Source: Oryzomonas sp.
Lineage (GTDB): Bacteria; Desulfobacterota; Desulfuromonadia; Geobacterales; Pseudopelobacteraceae
Assembly: GCA_031292255.1 (NCBI GenBank)
Contig: JARLHN010000013.1
Coordinates: forward strand, 1 to 58,248
Direction of reading: 5' to 3'
DNA: 58,248 nucleotides
Position 1 is the first letter of the stretch. Each line of letters opens with the position of its first letter. The notes beneath the pieces were generated by a model that was not told where the DNA came from, did no database searches, and saw only the letters and a program-made list of their open reading frames with translations. Positions 17,122 to 27,620 of the stretch are shown here, one piece after another. The position numbers and the translations under genes are program-made.

Positions 17122-17326
17122 CTGTGACATATTCACAGGATTCAGGTATGAATAAAATTCGGTCTTCATGACGGCTACCTCAGGGGGGTCGATCAGGCAC
17201 GGGGCCGGAGAGTACGACCAAATACCGCCAGGATTCGGCAACGAACCGGGACGGAAGGGAATACCCGCCAGTGCATTGCATGGCTTTTGCACTGAACGAT
17301 ATCGCGCCTTCCCGGCGCGTTTTTTG
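17122..17326 (+). promoter_or_regulatory. Structured leader ending in an intrinsic terminator upstream of panB (attenuator or small RNA)
   Basis: About 205 bases between a promoter-like element and the panB start. It contains a hairpin right at the predicted 5' end (CCTGTGA / TCACAGG), a GGTCG/CGACC pairing, an AGTGCA/TGCACT hairpin, and then a GC-rich terminator CGCGCC-ttccc-GGCGCG plus six T at 17303-17326. The terminator lies only 20 bases before the panB ATG. This is the layout of a transcription-attenuating leader or of an independent small RNA. No known riboswitch class was recognised. Confidence 0.45.
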
Positions 17327-17346
17327 TTTTGGAGACAGGGGATTGC

Positions 17347-18147
17347 ATGCGCAAGAAAACAACCATACCGGATATCTTCCAGATGAAGCAGGAAGGGCGC
17401 CGCATCACCATGCTGACCGCCTACGATTTTCCCTTTGCGCGCCTCGTGGACCTGGGGGGAGTGGATATGATCCTGGTGGGGGATTCGGCCGGTGTCGTGG
17501 TGGCAGGACACGATACGACCCTGCCGGTCACCATGGATGAGATGCTCTACCACATGAAGTCGGTCAGGCGTGCCGACCCCAAGGCCCTGGTGGTGGCCGA
17601 CATGCCGTTCATGTCGTACCAGGCCGGCGTCGAGGATGCCTGCCGCAACTGCGGCAGGATGATCAAGGAGGCGGGCGCTGAGGCCGTGAAGATCGAGGGG
17701 GGCGTGAACATGGCCTCCGTCATCCGGGCGGTGTCGTCCATCGATATCCCGGTCATGGCCCACATCGGCCTGACCCCCCAGTCGATCCACCGCATGGGGG
17801 GATACAAGGTACAGGGGCGCAAGGACCAGGCCGAACGGATCATGGAGGATGCCCGGGCAATCCAGGAGGCCGGCGCCTTTTCGGTGGTCCTGGAGGGGAT
17901 ACCGGCCCAGCTTGCGGCCCGCATCACTGCCGAGCTCTCCATCCCCACCATCGGCATCGGCGCGGGACCGGATTGTGACGGTCAGGTGCTGGTGATTCAC
18001 GATATCCTCGGGTTGTGCGAAAAGTATTCGCCCAAATTCGTCAAACGTTATGCCGAATTGACTCCGATCATCTCCGAGGCGGTTAAAAACTACGTCGATG
18101 AGGTCCGGGCAGGTACGTTTCCCACTGCCGAGCATTCGTTCAATTGA
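17347..18147 (+). CDS. panB: 3-methyl-2-oxobutanoate hydroxymethyltransferase
   Basis: A 266-residue TIM-barrel enzyme and the first committed step of pantothenate synthesis: ketopantoate from alpha-ketoisovalerate and methylene-tetrahydrofolate. Motifs are [35 protein letters not shown] (Mg-binding Asp), EGG at the active site (VKIEGG), [10 protein letters not shown] and the catalytic Glu region [11 protein letters not shown]. The start MRKKTTIPD at 17347 is chosen because AGGGG lies 6-7 bases upstream; an in-frame ATG 18 bases earlier sits within the T-run of the terminator. First gene of panB-panC-panD. Confidence 0.96.
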   Translation: MRKKTTIPDIFQMKQEGRRITMLTAYDFPFARLVDLGGVDMILVGDSAGVVVAGHDTTLPVTMDEMLYHMKSVRRADPKALVVADMPFMSYQAGVEDACRNCGRMIKEAGAEAVKIEGGVNMASVIRAVSSIDIPVMAHIGLTPQSIHRMGGYKVQGRKDQAERIMEDARAIQEAGAFSVVLEGIPAQLAARITAELSIPTIGIGAGPDCDGQVLVIHDILGLCEKYSPKFVKRYAELTPIISEAVKNYVDEVRAGTFPTAEHSFN

Positions 18148-18152
18148 TATTC

Positions 18153-18236
18153 ACCCCCCTTTAAAAAAGGGGGCAGGGGGGATTTTCTCTGATGCTGAAA
18201 GGCAAATCCCCCTCAATCCCCCTTTGCCAAAGGGGG
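18153..18236. repeat. Dispersed C5-T3 / A3-G5 repeat, copy between panB and panC
   Basis: CCCCCCTTT-N-AAAGGGGG units in tandem with AAATCCCCC segments. The same words recur at 20920, 22385, 22975 and 29533 in this window. The block can form strong hairpins and fills the 109-base panB-panC gap. Confidence 0.75.
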
Positions 18237-18256
18237 AAGAAAAAACCAGGAAACCC

Positions 18257-19108
18257 ATGAACATTATTTCCAACATCGAGGAGATGCAGCAGACCGCCTT
18301 GAGCCTCAAGCGCCAGGGCAAGACCGTCGCCTTTGTCCCCACCATGGGATATCTCCACGAAGGCCACGCCTCGCTGCTCAGGGAAGGACGAAAACGGGGC
18401 GATATCCTGGTGCTCTCCATCTTCGTCAACCCGATCCAGTTCGGCAAGAACGAAGACCTGGACAGCTATCCCCGCGACCGGGAGCGGGACTGCCGCACCG
18501 CTGAAGCATGCGGCGTGGACATCGTCTTCACCCCCGACAGCGCCGCTATGTATCCGCCCGGCTTTCAGACCGGCGTGACCGTGCGCGAACTTACTCTGCC
18601 CCTGTGCGGCGCCAGCCGGCCGGGGCACTTCGACGGTGTTGCCACGGTAGTAGCCAAGCTGTTCTCTATCGTCCAGGCAGACGTGGCCCTGTTCGGCCGC
18701 AAGGATTACCAGCAACTGGCCGTTATCAGGCGCATGGCGGCCGACCTGAACCTGCCGGTGCAAGTGCTCGGCATGCCGATCATCAGGGAGGCTGACGGCC
18801 TGGCCATGAGCTCGCGGAACAGCTACCTGTCGCCGGCGGAGCGGCAAGGCGCCCTCTGTCTCTCCCGTGCGCTGGTGCGGGTCAAGGAGAGATACGCCGC
18901 CGGGGAGCGCTCCGCCGACACCCTGAAAGACGTGGCCCTGGCCGCTATTGCCCAGGAGCCGCTGGCCACAATAGACTATTTGGAATTGCGCGATGGAGCC
19001 ACGCTGGAACCGTTGCAGACCGCAGACAACGGAACGATCCTGGCGCTGGCGGTCAAACTGGGACAGACACGACTGATTGATAACACTTTACTGGGAGAGG
19101 AGTTGTAA
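18257..19108 (+). CDS. panC: Pantothenate synthetase
   Basis: A 283-residue ATP-dependent ligase joining pantoate and beta-alanine. The nucleotidyl-transfer signature is clear: [20 protein letters not shown] (HxGH). It is followed by [18 protein letters not shown], the pantoate site [33 protein letters not shown], and the KMSKS-like [11 protein letters not shown]. The start at 18257 follows CCAGGAAACCC. The longer frame begins inside the panB coding end and reads through the dispersed repeat, so it is rejected. panD begins 2 bases after the stop, so panC and panD are clearly one operon. Confidence 0.96.
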   Translation: MNIISNIEEMQQTALSLKRQGKTVAFVPTMGYLHEGHASLLREGRKRGDILVLSIFVNPIQFGKNEDLDSYPRDRERDCRTAEACGVDIVFTPDSAAMYPPGFQTGVTVRELTLPLCGASRPGHFDGVATVVAKLFSIVQADVALFGRKDYQQLAVIRRMAADLNLPVQVLGMPIIREADGLAMSSRNSYLSPAERQGALCLSRALVRVKERYAAGERSADTLKDVALAAIAQEPLATIDYLELRDGATLEPLQTADNGTILALAVKLGQTRLIDNTLLGEEL

Positions 19109-19110
19109 CT

Positions 19111-19506
19111 ATGCAGAGAATAATGCTGAAGAGCAAGATCCACCGCGCCACCGTAACCGGCGCCGACCTCCATTACGAGGGGAGCGTCACCATCGACCGT
19201 GACCTGATGGATGCGGCCGACATCGTTTCCTATGAAAAAGTGGCTGTCTGGAATGTGACCAACGGCAGCCGCCTGGAAACCTATGCCATCGAGGGGGAGC
19301 GCGGTTCGGGCGTCATTTGCCTCAACGGCGCCGCCGCCCGCCTGGTGGCGCCCAGGGATCTGGTCATCATCGCCAGCTTCGTCAACATGGACAACGAAGC
19401 GGCCATCGCCCACGAGCCCAAGCTGGTCTTTGTGGACGAGCAGAACCGGATGCTGCCGACTCGCAAGGAAGATGCGGGCCAGGCCAAGCTGAAGTGCGTT
19501 CATTAG
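19111..19506 (+). CDS. panD: Aspartate 1-decarboxylase (pro-enzyme)
   Basis: A 131-residue pyruvoyl enzyme that makes beta-alanine from aspartate. The self-cleavage site Gly-Ser in HYEGSVTID (about residues 24-25) is present, together with RLETYAIEG and the end segment LVFVDEQNR. Adjacent to panC, completing a three-gene pantothenate set. A ribosome binding site (GGGAGAGGAG) sits inside the end of panC. Confidence 0.96.
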   Translation: MQRIMLKSKIHRATVTGADLHYEGSVTIDRDLMDAADIVSYEKVAVWNVTNGSRLETYAIEGERGSGVICLNGAAARLVAPRDLVIIASFVNMDNEAAIAHEPKLVFVDEQNRMLPTRKEDAGQAKLKCVH

Positions 19507-19535
19507 TGACCCGTGCGGACAGGATTAGAGGGAAC

Positions 19536-19570
19536 CAGGCAGGGCTTCGGCTTTCTGCCTGTTTCTTTTT
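19536..19570 (+). terminator. Intrinsic terminator after panBCD
   Basis: CAGGCAG (19536-19542) pairs with CTGCCTG (19555-19561) with an inner GC-rich loop, followed by TTTCTTTTT. A TATACT -10-like hexamer at 19585-19590 then probably starts the next gene. Confidence 0.7.
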
Positions 19571-19618
19571 GTGGTGGTTGAGGGTATACTAGAACCTTAA
19601 CCACTCAGGGGGGTGAAC

Positions 19619-20878
19619 ATGTCCGAACCCACCATCTACGCCGCCTCATGGCTGATCAATCCCAATACCCCACCTATTGCCGGCGGCGCTCTGCTGGTGA
19701 ACGACGCCAGGGTTGTTGCCGTCGGCACGCTTTCCGAACTGGCCGGTGCCCATTCTGCCCCTGTTGTGGAATTTCCCGGCAGCGCCATCATTCCCGGTTT
19801 CGTCAATGCCCACACCCATCTGGAATTGACCCATTTTCCCTCGTGGCGGCTTAGGACCCATGTGGAGTACAGCCCGCGCCGTTTTGTGGACTGGATCATC
19901 CAGTTGGTCAAGATCAAGCGCGGCCTCAAGGACGGGGATATCCTCGCTTCGTTGCGGGAAGGGGTCCGCATGTGCCTGGAATCCGGCACGACGGCCGTGG
20001 GGGAGATCGTCACCGATCCCGCTTTGACCCCGTACTATCATGCATCGCCGCTTGCGGGGCGTCTCTTTTTCGAGCTGATAGGCCACGACCCGGACCGGTT
20101 TCGCAGTATGTGGGACAGGGCGCTTGCCGCCTGTGAGGAGCAAACCGACCGGCTCGCAGCAGGCCTGTCGCCCCACAGCCCCTACACCATCGGTGAGGAG
20201 TACCTGTCGCTGATCCGGGAGGCGGCATCCTCACGTGCGCTCCCCCTGGCAATCCATATCTCCGAATCCCGCGAGGAGGCTGATTTCGTCTTCGACACCA
20301 GCGGACCGCTGGCAGAGCAGTTCTATCCCTTTGTGGGGTGGCAGGAGTACCTGACGCCGCCCCGCCATTGCAGCTCCACCGAACTTCTGGACCGCAACGG
20401 CCTGCTGTCCCCCACGACCCTGGCCGTACACTGCGTGCATGTCACCTTGTCGGATGCGGAAACACTCCGGGAGCGCGGGGTCAGCGTCGTACTCTGCCCG
20501 CGCAGTAACGAGCGCCTCGATGTGGGCAAGGCGCCTCTGCATATCTTCAAAAAGCTTGCCATTCCATTGGCGCTGGGCACCGATTCCCTTGCCAGCAACG
20601 ACTCCCTCTCCTTGTGGGAGGAAATGCGGTTCGCCCTGGACCTGTTCAGGCACGACCTGTCGCCGGCTGAAGTCTTCTGCATGGTTACCTGCGGCGGGGC
20701 AGCCGCCCTCGGTATTGCAGCCTCCAGCGGTTCGCTGGAACCGGGAAAGCGGGCCGATTTTCAGGTGGTCGGGAATGGGGGGGCGGCGGCGGAGGAGGTA
20801 CTGGAACGGGTCGTTTTCGAGGGGGCGGTCCAGGAGGTGTATGTGGGCGGAGAGCGGTATGTGGGCTCTGCCGCCTGA
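19619..20878 (+). CDS. Amidohydrolase, aminofutalosine deaminase/chlorohydrolase type
   Basis: A 419-residue metal-dependent hydrolase of the AdoHcy deaminase/TrzN branch. Motifs in order: FVNAHTHLELTHFPSW (HxH metal site), HISESREEADFVFDTSG (metal His and catalytic Glu), AVHCVHVT, and GTDSLASNDSLSLWEEMR (metal Asp). The ending with a beta-sandwich segment (LEPGKRADFQVVG) is usual for this superfamily. Such proteins in menaquinone-futalosine organisms include aminodeoxyfutalosine deaminase (MqnX); this is a candidate role, not shown. The ATG at 19619 follows a GGGGGG tract; a GTG 6 bases earlier is less likely. Transcribed alone behind a terminator and a TATACT element. Confidence 0.8.
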   Translation: MSEPTIYAASWLINPNTPPIAGGALLVNDARVVAVGTLSELAGAHSAPVVEFPGSAIIPGFVNAHTHLELTHFPSWRLRTHVEYSPRRFVDWIIQLVKIKRGLKDGDILASLREGVRMCLESGTTAVGEIVTDPALTPYYHASPLAGRLFFELIGHDPDRFRSMWDRALAACEEQTDRLAAGLSPHSPYTIGEEYLSLIREAASSRALPLAIHISESREEADFVFDTSGPLAEQFYPFVGWQEYLTPPRHCSSTELLDRNGLLSPTTLAVHCVHVTLSDAETLRERGVSVVLCPRSNERLDVGKAPLHIFKKLAIPLALGTDSLASNDSLSLWEEMRFALDLFRHDLSPAEVFCMVTCGGAAALGIAASSGSLEPGKRADFQVVGNGGAAAEEVLERVVFEGAVQEVYVGGERYVGSAA

Positions 20879-20919
20879 GGCATCGAAGTAATGATGCCCA
20901 TCCAGGAGCGGATAGAGGC

Positions 20920-20953
20920 AAATCCCCCCTGACCCCCCTTTCGTAAAGGGGGG
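20920..20953. repeat. Dispersed C5-T3 / A3-G5 repeat copy
   Basis: AAATCCCCCC-N5-CCCCCTTTCG and its complement form a hairpin ending in GGGGGGATAAAAA. Same family as at 18153. It lies between the amidohydrolase and the VWA-protein gene. Confidence 0.7.
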
Positions 20954-21045
20954 ATAAAAATCACTGAAAAATAGGGAATCAGCCCCTCTTTGATCCAATC
21001 CGAAAAGTTGGCAAACAACAGCCAAAATCTGTTATCCTTCCAGAT

Positions 21046-22215
21046 ATGAACACCCTTGAAACCGCCATTGTCCGCCTGCTGCGGGAAAAACCGTTTTACG
21101 GCCATTTCATCCTCAACCTGAGGCGTGCGGAGCGATTCTCATCCGGCAATGCCGCAGGCGTGACCATTCGGGACGGCGTGCCGACCCTCTCCCTGAACAC
21201 CCCTCTGTTTGCCGCCCTGTCCCGCGAGGGGCAGCAGGCGCTTCTCGAACACATGGTCAAGCATCTCCTCCATCTTCACCCCCTGCGGCGCAAACAGCGT
21301 AACCGCCACGACTGGGACGTTGCCTGCGACCTGGCCATCAACCCCGGCATCGAAGGGTTGCCGGACGATGCCCTCCTGCCGGAGCAGTACGGCCTGGATG
21401 CGGGTTTGGCGGCGGAGGAGTATTATGGGTTTTTGGTCCCCCCCTTCGACACCGGGAACCTGGAAGGAAGCGGTTACGGCGATGGCGAACAGGAGGACCA
21501 GGGAGCGGCCGGGCAGGGGCGGGCCGCTGTCCGGGACGGGGTGACCCTGGACGACCACGCGATCTGGAGCGATGCCGACAGCACTCCCCTGCCGTTGGGC
21601 GAAGAGATGGTGCGGGCCATCACGCGGGACAGCCTGCGGGGGAGCGACGGCGAGGCTCCGGAAGAGATCCGGGCTCTGGTGGAGGGGCTCCTGCGGCCGT
21701 CACCCGTTCCCTGGCGCCAGTTGCTGCGGCAGTTTGTCGCCACGGCCGGACGGGTGGGGCGGAAGAGCACCTGGGCCAGGGAGCATCGCCGCTTCAGTCA
21801 CCGTACCCCCGGTATCCGCAAGCGGCGCCGGCTCAACCTGCTGGTGGGGATCGATGTCAGCGATTCCACCAATATCGTGGAACTGCGCGAGGCCTTTGCC
21901 CGTGAACTGGTACAGATCGCCCGCGGCAGGGACGCCCATATAACCGTTTTGTACGCCAACAGCCGCATCCAGCGCGTCGATGCCTTCAGCAACTCGTCGT
22001 TCGTGCCCCAGCGTTACGATGGCGGCGGTTTTACCGACCTGCGGCCGGTCTTCGAGTATGCCAGGGCCATGTACCCCTTGCCGGCTGCGGTCATTTACCT
22101 GACCGACGGCATTGGCCCTGCCCCGGAGACGATGCCGTTTCCCACCCTGTGGGTGCTGACCCGGGAAGGGGACCGGCCGGTGCCGTGGGGGGTGGAGTTG
22201 CGGTTGGACGTGTGA
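21046..22215 (+). CDS. VWA-like / DUF2201 putative metallopeptidase
   Basis: A 389-residue cytoplasmic protein. The N-terminal half has a metallopeptidase-like helix HMVKHLLHLHPLRR (about residues 67-80) followed by WDVACDLAINPGI, as in the DUF2201 family. The C-terminal half is a VWA-like domain with LLVGIDVSDSTN (the MIDAS DxSxS region) and YLTDGIG. Known: this family normally pairs with a MoxR-type AAA ATPase, forming a chaperone-like pair. Here the likely partner ATPase is encoded at 36721-37872, on the other strand and 15 kb away. No other gene is co-transcribed. Confidence 0.75.
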   Translation: MNTLETAIVRLLREKPFYGHFILNLRRAERFSSGNAAGVTIRDGVPTLSLNTPLFAALSREGQQALLEHMVKHLLHLHPLRRKQRNRHDWDVACDLAINPGIEGLPDDALLPEQYGLDAGLAAEEYYGFLVPPFDTGNLEGSGYGDGEQEDQGAAGQGRAAVRDGVTLDDHAIWSDADSTPLPLGEEMVRAITRDSLRGSDGEAPEEIRALVEGLLRPSPVPWRQLLRQFVATAGRVGRKSTWAREHRRFSHRTPGIRKRRRLNLLVGIDVSDSTNIVELREAFARELVQIARGRDAHITVLYANSRIQRVDAFSNSSFVPQRYDGGGFTDLRPVFEYARAMYPLPAAVIYLTDGIGPAPETMPFPTLWVLTREGDRPVPWGVELRLDV

Positions 22216-22569
22216 GCGGTAACATCCGCCACAACGACTTAGAAACACAGGGAATGGCGGGAGTAAGGCAAGCAAACTGACGATCAAGTACCACGTTAAC
22301 ATAGCGGGGAACCGTTAGACGGAAGATTCGCGCTTATCATCAAAAAGTTTCGGAACTATAACCGAAAGATAGGTGCTGTTTGTCTTCCCCCTTTGACAAA
22401 GGGGGACCGAGGGGGATTTACACCTCTCTAAAGCAAATCCCCCCTACCCCCCCTTTGATAAAGCGGGGAATTGCTCCTGTCTTTCATTGGGTTATAGACC
22501 CTGAAATGCTTTGCTTTTGTCTGTGAACCTCCGTGTCTCCGAGGCAGAATTATTTCAAGAAAGGATCGT
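22216..22569. other. Intergenic region without a gene
   Basis: 354 bases. It contains two back-to-back copies of the dispersed C/G-run repeat (22385-22468) and, just before the next gene, a CTCCGTGTCTCCGAGGCAGA word that also appears in variant form near 5560 (GTGTCTCCGTGGCAGA). No ORF with a ribosome binding site and no promoter of clear quality is seen. Confidence 0.6.
22385..22468. repeat. Dispersed C5-T3 / A3-G5 repeat, double copy
   Basis: CCCCCTTTGACAAAGGGGG hairpin, a GAGGGGGATTT arm, then AAATCCCCCC and CCCCCCCTTTGAT. The arms pair with each other over the whole block. Confidence 0.75.
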
Positions 22570-22974
22570 ATGGACGAATTCAAACCGATGACCGCGGAAT
22601 CGGTCGGGAAACTGCTGGAAGAGGCGGGGGCCGAGGTGATGGTGCGCCCCGGGAGGAGCGAGAGCTACGGCGCCCCGCGGGAGTTCTCCTTCGAGGTAAA
22701 GGCCTCTTTTCCCAACGGCATGGGGCTGCACGTGGTGGCACGCCAGTTCAACTACCGCGACCCCTGGGAGGCGCAGGGGAGGATCAACGACATGGTCGAT
22801 GTGTCCCTGTTGCGGGACGGCGGCTATTCCTCCCTGCCGAAGGGCTTCGACTATTTCCAGGGGATTGACGAGGAGTGCGGGCTGGATGAAGAGCGTTTGA
22901 AGGAGGTGATCGCCTGCGTCGGCGGGATGAACCCCAAGCTCTACCTGTTGCAGGAGATGACCGGTGATTTATAA
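22570..22974 (+). CDS. Conserved hypothetical protein (134 aa)
   Basis: A 134-residue soluble protein with an AAGGATCGT site before the ATG. The sequence is alpha/beta with acidic ends: N-terminal helix SVGKLLEEAGAEV, central strand pair FSFEVKASF and LHVVARQFNYR, and C-terminal helix DEERLKEVIACVGG. No cysteines are arranged for metal binding and no catalytic motif is recognised. It stands alone between repeat-rich spacers and is followed by another copy of the dispersed repeat. Function unknown. Confidence 0.65.
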   Translation: MDEFKPMTAESVGKLLEEAGAEVMVRPGRSESYGAPREFSFEVKASFPNGMGLHVVARQFNYRDPWEAQGRINDMVDVSLLRDGGYSSLPKGFDYFQGIDEECGLDEERLKEVIACVGGMNPKLYLLQEMTGDL

Positions 22975-23009
22975 GCTCCCCTCCTTGATAAGGAGGGGGT
23001 GGGGGTGGT
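22975..23009. repeat. Dispersed C5-T3 / A3-G5 repeat copy
   Basis: CTCCCCTCCTTGATAAGGAGG followed by GGGTGGGGG. A short hairpin form of the family, between the 134-aa gene and the end of lspA. Confidence 0.6.
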
Positions 23010-23048
23010 CGAATTTAGTATCATCTCGGCTGCAACTTGGCACATATC

Positions 23049-23537
23049 CTAACTCTTTGCCTGTTTCTGCCGTTGTTCCTCCCGCAGCATGTCCAGCGCC
23101 AGCAGGGCCACGCCGACGCAGATCAGGGAGTCGGCAACGTTAAAGGCCGGCCAGTGGTATGCTCTCCAGTACACATCGAGGAAATCGACCACCTCGCCCC
23201 GGCGGACCCGGTCGATCAGGTTGCCCACGGCGCCCGAAAAGATCATGGCCAGGGAGACCTGGGCTAACCGTTGGTCATTGCGCAGGCGGTTGAAGGCGAT
23301 CACGATCACCACTGCCGCTACGGCCGAGATGGCGATGAAGAACGGGAGCCGCCAGGAGGCCTGGGAGAGGAAGCTGAAGGCGGCTCCTTTGTTGCGCACG
23401 TACGTGATGTTGAACAGGCCGTCGATGACCGGGATCGACTGGAACATCTGCATGCTCCGGTCGATGTACAGTTTGGTCAACTGATCGGCGACCAGCCCGA
23501 CGATGGCAATACTGGCGAAGATCGTCCAGCGCCGCAT
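23049..23537 (-). CDS. lspA: Lipoprotein signal peptidase (signal peptidase II)
   Basis: A 162-residue inner-membrane aspartyl protease with four hydrophobic segments. It removes signal peptides from prolipoproteins. The family motifs are present: DQLTKLYIDR, YVRNKGAAFSFL, the catalytic Asp pair in GAVGNLIDRV (first) and FNVADSLICVG (second). The start MRRWTIFASIAIVGL at 23537 is taken rather than the longer frame because it begins directly before the first membrane helix. It lies 2 bases after the ileS stop, a common gene order (ileS-lspA). Confidence 0.95.
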   Translation of the reverse strand: MRRWTIFASIAIVGLVADQLTKLYIDRSMQMFQSIPVIDGLFNITYVRNKGAAFSFLSQASWRLPFFIAISAVAAVVIVIAFNRLRNDQRLAQVSLAMIFSGAVGNLIDRVRRGEVVDFLDVYWRAYHWPAFNVADSLICVGVALLALDMLREEQRQKQAKS

Positions 23538-23539
23538 TT

Positions 23540-26314
23540 CTAGACCACCGCCGCGGTGCATTTGGGGCAGATGGCGGGATGCGACGTATCCTGTCCCAAC
23601 TCCTCGCTGTAGCACCAGCAACGTTCACATTTTTCGCCCGGTGCGGCAGACACCTGCACCCGCAGGCCGGGGATGGTTTCCGCCATATAGCTGTCGCCGG
23701 ACACGGCGTCAACCAGGGTGACCTTGGAGACGATGAAGATCGCGGCCAGGTCGGCGGCATATTCTCCGAGAAAGGCCAACAGTTCCGGTTCGGCGCATAT
23801 GGTCACTCCGGCATCCAGGGAGTGGCCGATGGTCTTGGACACACGGGCCTGCTCCAGGGCCTTGGAGACCTCGGCCCGCACCTTCATGATCCGGTCCCAG
23901 CGCTCCACCAGTTTGTCGTCCTTCACTTCGGGCTGGAGTTTTGGGAACCCTGCCAGGTGAATGCTGGCCTCGTGTTCGCCCGGCAGGTACTGCCACGCCT
24001 CGTCGGCGGTGAAGGAGAGTACCGGCGCGATCAGGCGCAGCAGGGTATCCAGGATGCGATACATGACGGTCTGGGCGCTGCGCCGCTCCAGGGAGTCCTT
24101 CCTGCTGGTGTAAATGCGGTCCTTGAGGATATCCAGGTAGAAGGCGCTCATTTCCACGGTGCAGAAGCCGTTCACGGCATGGTACAGGACGTGGAACTCG
24201 AAGCCGCCGTAGGATGCAAGCACCTTTTCCTTCAAAAGTTCCAACTGGTGAAGGGCCCAGCGGTCGATCTCCGGCATGTCCGCGTATGCCGTGCTGTCCC
24301 TGGCCGGGTCGAAATCGTTGATGTTCCCAAGTATGTATTTGCAGGTGTTGCGGATGCGGCGGTAGGCCTCGGACAGGCGGCTCAGGATCTCCTGGGAGAT
24401 GCGGATATCGTCGCGGTAGTCCTGGGCGGCCACCCACAGGCGCAGGATCTCGGCGCCGTACTTCTTGATGATCTCTTCCGGTGCCACCACGTTGCCGACC
24501 GACTTGCTCATCTTGCGGCCGGAACCGTCCACCACGAAACCGTGGGTCAGGACGTTTCTGTAGGGGGCGCGGCCGCGGGTGCCGACGCTTTCCAGCAGCG
24601 AAGAGTGGAACCAGCCGCGGTGCTGGTCGCTCCCCTCCAGGTACAGGTCGGCCGGCGAGGAGAGCTTGGGGTTGGACTCCAGCACGGCGGCATGGGAAAC
24701 GCCCGAATCGAACCACACGTCCAGGATGTCCATCTCCTTTTCGAACTCCGTTGACCCGCATTTTGGGCATTTCGTCCCCTGGGGCAGGAGCCGGGCGGCC
24801 TCCCAGTCGAACCAGACGTCGGCGCTGTGCTGTGTGAAGTGTTCGGCCACGTGGTCCATGATGTCGCCGTCAGCCAGGTATTCGCCGCAGGACTTGCAGG
24901 AGAAGGCCGTAATCGGCACGCCCCAGGTGCGTTGGCGGGAGATGCACCAGTCCGGACGGTTTTCGATCATGCCGTAGATGCGTTCCTTGCCCCATTTGGG
25001 AATCCACTGCACCTGGTCGATGGCCTCCAGCGACTTCCGGCGCAGGTCGTCGGCCTGCATGGAAATGAACCATTGCTCGGTCGCCCGGAAGATAATCGGC
25101 TTTTTGCAGCGCCAGCAGTGGGGGTAGGAGTGGGTGATGGCAGCCTGCCCGATCAGTGCCCCGACCTCGGTCAGCTTCTCGATCACGGCCGGGTTGGCGG
25201 CAAAGACGAACTGGCCGCCGAAGAATTCCAGATTCTGGAGATACTTGCCGTGGTTGTCCACCGGATTGTAGATCTCCAGCCCCTCCTTCAGGGCCAGTTC
25301 GTAGTCTTCCTGGCCGTGGCCGGGGGCGGTGTGGACGCAGCCGGTGCCGGCCTCCAGCGTCACGTGCTCGCCCAGGAGGATGATGGAATCCCGGTCGTAG
25401 AAAGGGTGCTTGCAGCGCTTGCGCTCCAGGGCGGTCGCCTTGAAGGTGGCGATGACCTCCCCTGACAGGCCGACGGCCTTCATGAAGCTGTCTTTCAGCC
25501 CTTCCGCCACGATCAGTACGCCCTTTTCCGTCTCCAGGGCCACATAGTCGAATTCGGGGTGCAGGGCCACGGCCAGGTTGGCCGGGATGGTCCAGGGGGT
25601 CGTGGTCCAGATCACCACGTAGGCCTGTTTGCCTGCCAGGGCCGGGATGGCCGCGGAGACGTCGTCCTGGAGGGCGAAACGGACGTAGATCGACGGCGAC
25701 GTATGGTCGGCATACTCCACCTCCGCCTCGGCCAGGGCCGTGACGCAGGAGGAACACCAGTGGACCGGTTTCTTGCCGCGATACAGCCCGCCGTTTTTGG
25801 CGAACTTGGCCAACTCCCGGGCGGTCTGCCCCTCGTATTCGTAGTTCATGGTCAGGTAGGGGGTGTCCCAGTCCCCCAGCACGCCCAGGCGTTTGAACTC
25901 ATCCCTCTGGATGGCGATAAACTTCTCCGCGTATTTCCTGCACTCGCGTCGCATCTCCAGCTTGGAGATCTCATGCTTTTTCGATCCCAGGTTTTTCTCC
26001 ACCTGCAGTTCGATCGGCAGGCCGTGGCAGTCCCAGCCCGGCACGTAGGGGGCATGAAAACCCTCCATGCGCTTACTCTTCAGGATCACGTCCTTGAGGA
26101 TCTTGTTCAGGGCGTGGCCGATATGGATATGGCCGTTGGCGTAGGGGGGGCCGTCGTGCAGGATGTAGGTCCGCTTATCCTTGCCGCTCGCCTCTATGCG
26201 GGCATACAGCCCCTCGGCTGCCCATTTGTCGAGGATTTCCGGCTCCCGCTGGTTCAGGTTGGCCTTCATGGGAAAGTCGGTTTGGGGCAGATTCAGTGTG
26301 TCTTTATAATCCAT
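23540..26314 (-). CDS. ileS: Isoleucyl-tRNA synthetase
   Basis: A 924-residue class Ia synthetase. The HIGH motif is at 64-67 (PYANGHIHIGHALNK), the editing domain CP1 follows (TTTPWTIPANLAVALHP), and KMSKS is in GRKMSKSVGNVV (about residue 600). There is a C-terminal zinc site, CERCWCYSEELG followed by CPKC, characteristic of the bacterial zinc-containing type. The stop precedes lspA. Upstream of the start are 262 bases before the divergent mreB. No T-box was recognised. Confidence 0.97.
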   Translation of the reverse strand: MDYKDTLNLPQTDFPMKANLNQREPEILDKWAAEGLYARIEASGKDKRTYILHDGPPYANGHIHIGHALNKILKDVILKSKRMEGFHAPYVPGWDCHGLPIELQVEKNLGSKKHEISKLEMRRECRKYAEKFIAIQRDEFKRLGVLGDWDTPYLTMNYEYEGQTARELAKFAKNGGLYRGKKPVHWCSSCVTALAEAEVEYADHTSPSIYVRFALQDDVSAAIPALAGKQAYVVIWTTTPWTIPANLAVALHPEFDYVALETEKGVLIVAEGLKDSFMKAVGLSGEVIATFKATALERKRCKHPFYDRDSIILLGEHVTLEAGTGCVHTAPGHGQEDYELALKEGLEIYNPVDNHGKYLQNLEFFGGQFVFAANPAVIEKLTEVGALIGQAAITHSYPHCWRCKKPIIFRATEQWFISMQADDLRRKSLEAIDQVQWIPKWGKERIYGMIENRPDWCISRQRTWGVPITAFSCKSCGEYLADGDIMDHVAEHFTQHSADVWFDWEAARLLPQGTKCPKCGSTEFEKEMDILDVWFDSGVSHAAVLESNPKLSSPADLYLEGSDQHRGWFHSSLLESVGTRGRAPYRNVLTHGFVVDGSGRKMSKSVGNVVAPEEIIKKYGAEILRLWVAAQDYRDDIRISQEILSRLSEAYRRIRNTCKYILGNINDFDPARDSTAYADMPEIDRWALHQLELLKEKVLASYGGFEFHVLYHAVNGFCTVEMSAFYLDILKDRIYTSRKDSLERRSAQTVMYRILDTLLRLIAPVLSFTADEAWQYLPGEHEASIHLAGFPKLQPEVKDDKLVERWDRIMKVRAEVSKALEQARVSKTIGHSLDAGVTICAEPELLAFLGEYAADLAAIFIVSKVTLVDAVSGDSYMAETIPGLRVQVSAAPGEKCERCWCYSEELGQDTSHPAICPKCTAAVV

Positions 26315-26537
26315 GGTGCTGTCTCCTCACAGGCTCCTGCGTGGTTGAAAATTTAATAAAAATATCGTGATAGCGGGGAAATGTCAAGGAATGCCCTGTG
26401 CTTGACGGGCAGAGGGAAATATATGTGCACGGATTGTCATTGGGGGTATTGGTGTTAAAATGGGATCGGGCGTTGTAAAATCATATTCTCCTTGCACATG
26501 TCGCCCTATTCTGGTAATCTTTTTAGCCTTTTCCTGA

Positions 26538-27620
<1,083 letters not shown>

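Noticed and set aside
17168-17386. 72-codon frame in the panB leader
   Set aside because: No ribosome binding site, and it runs through the terminator into panB; it is better explained as a structured RNA.
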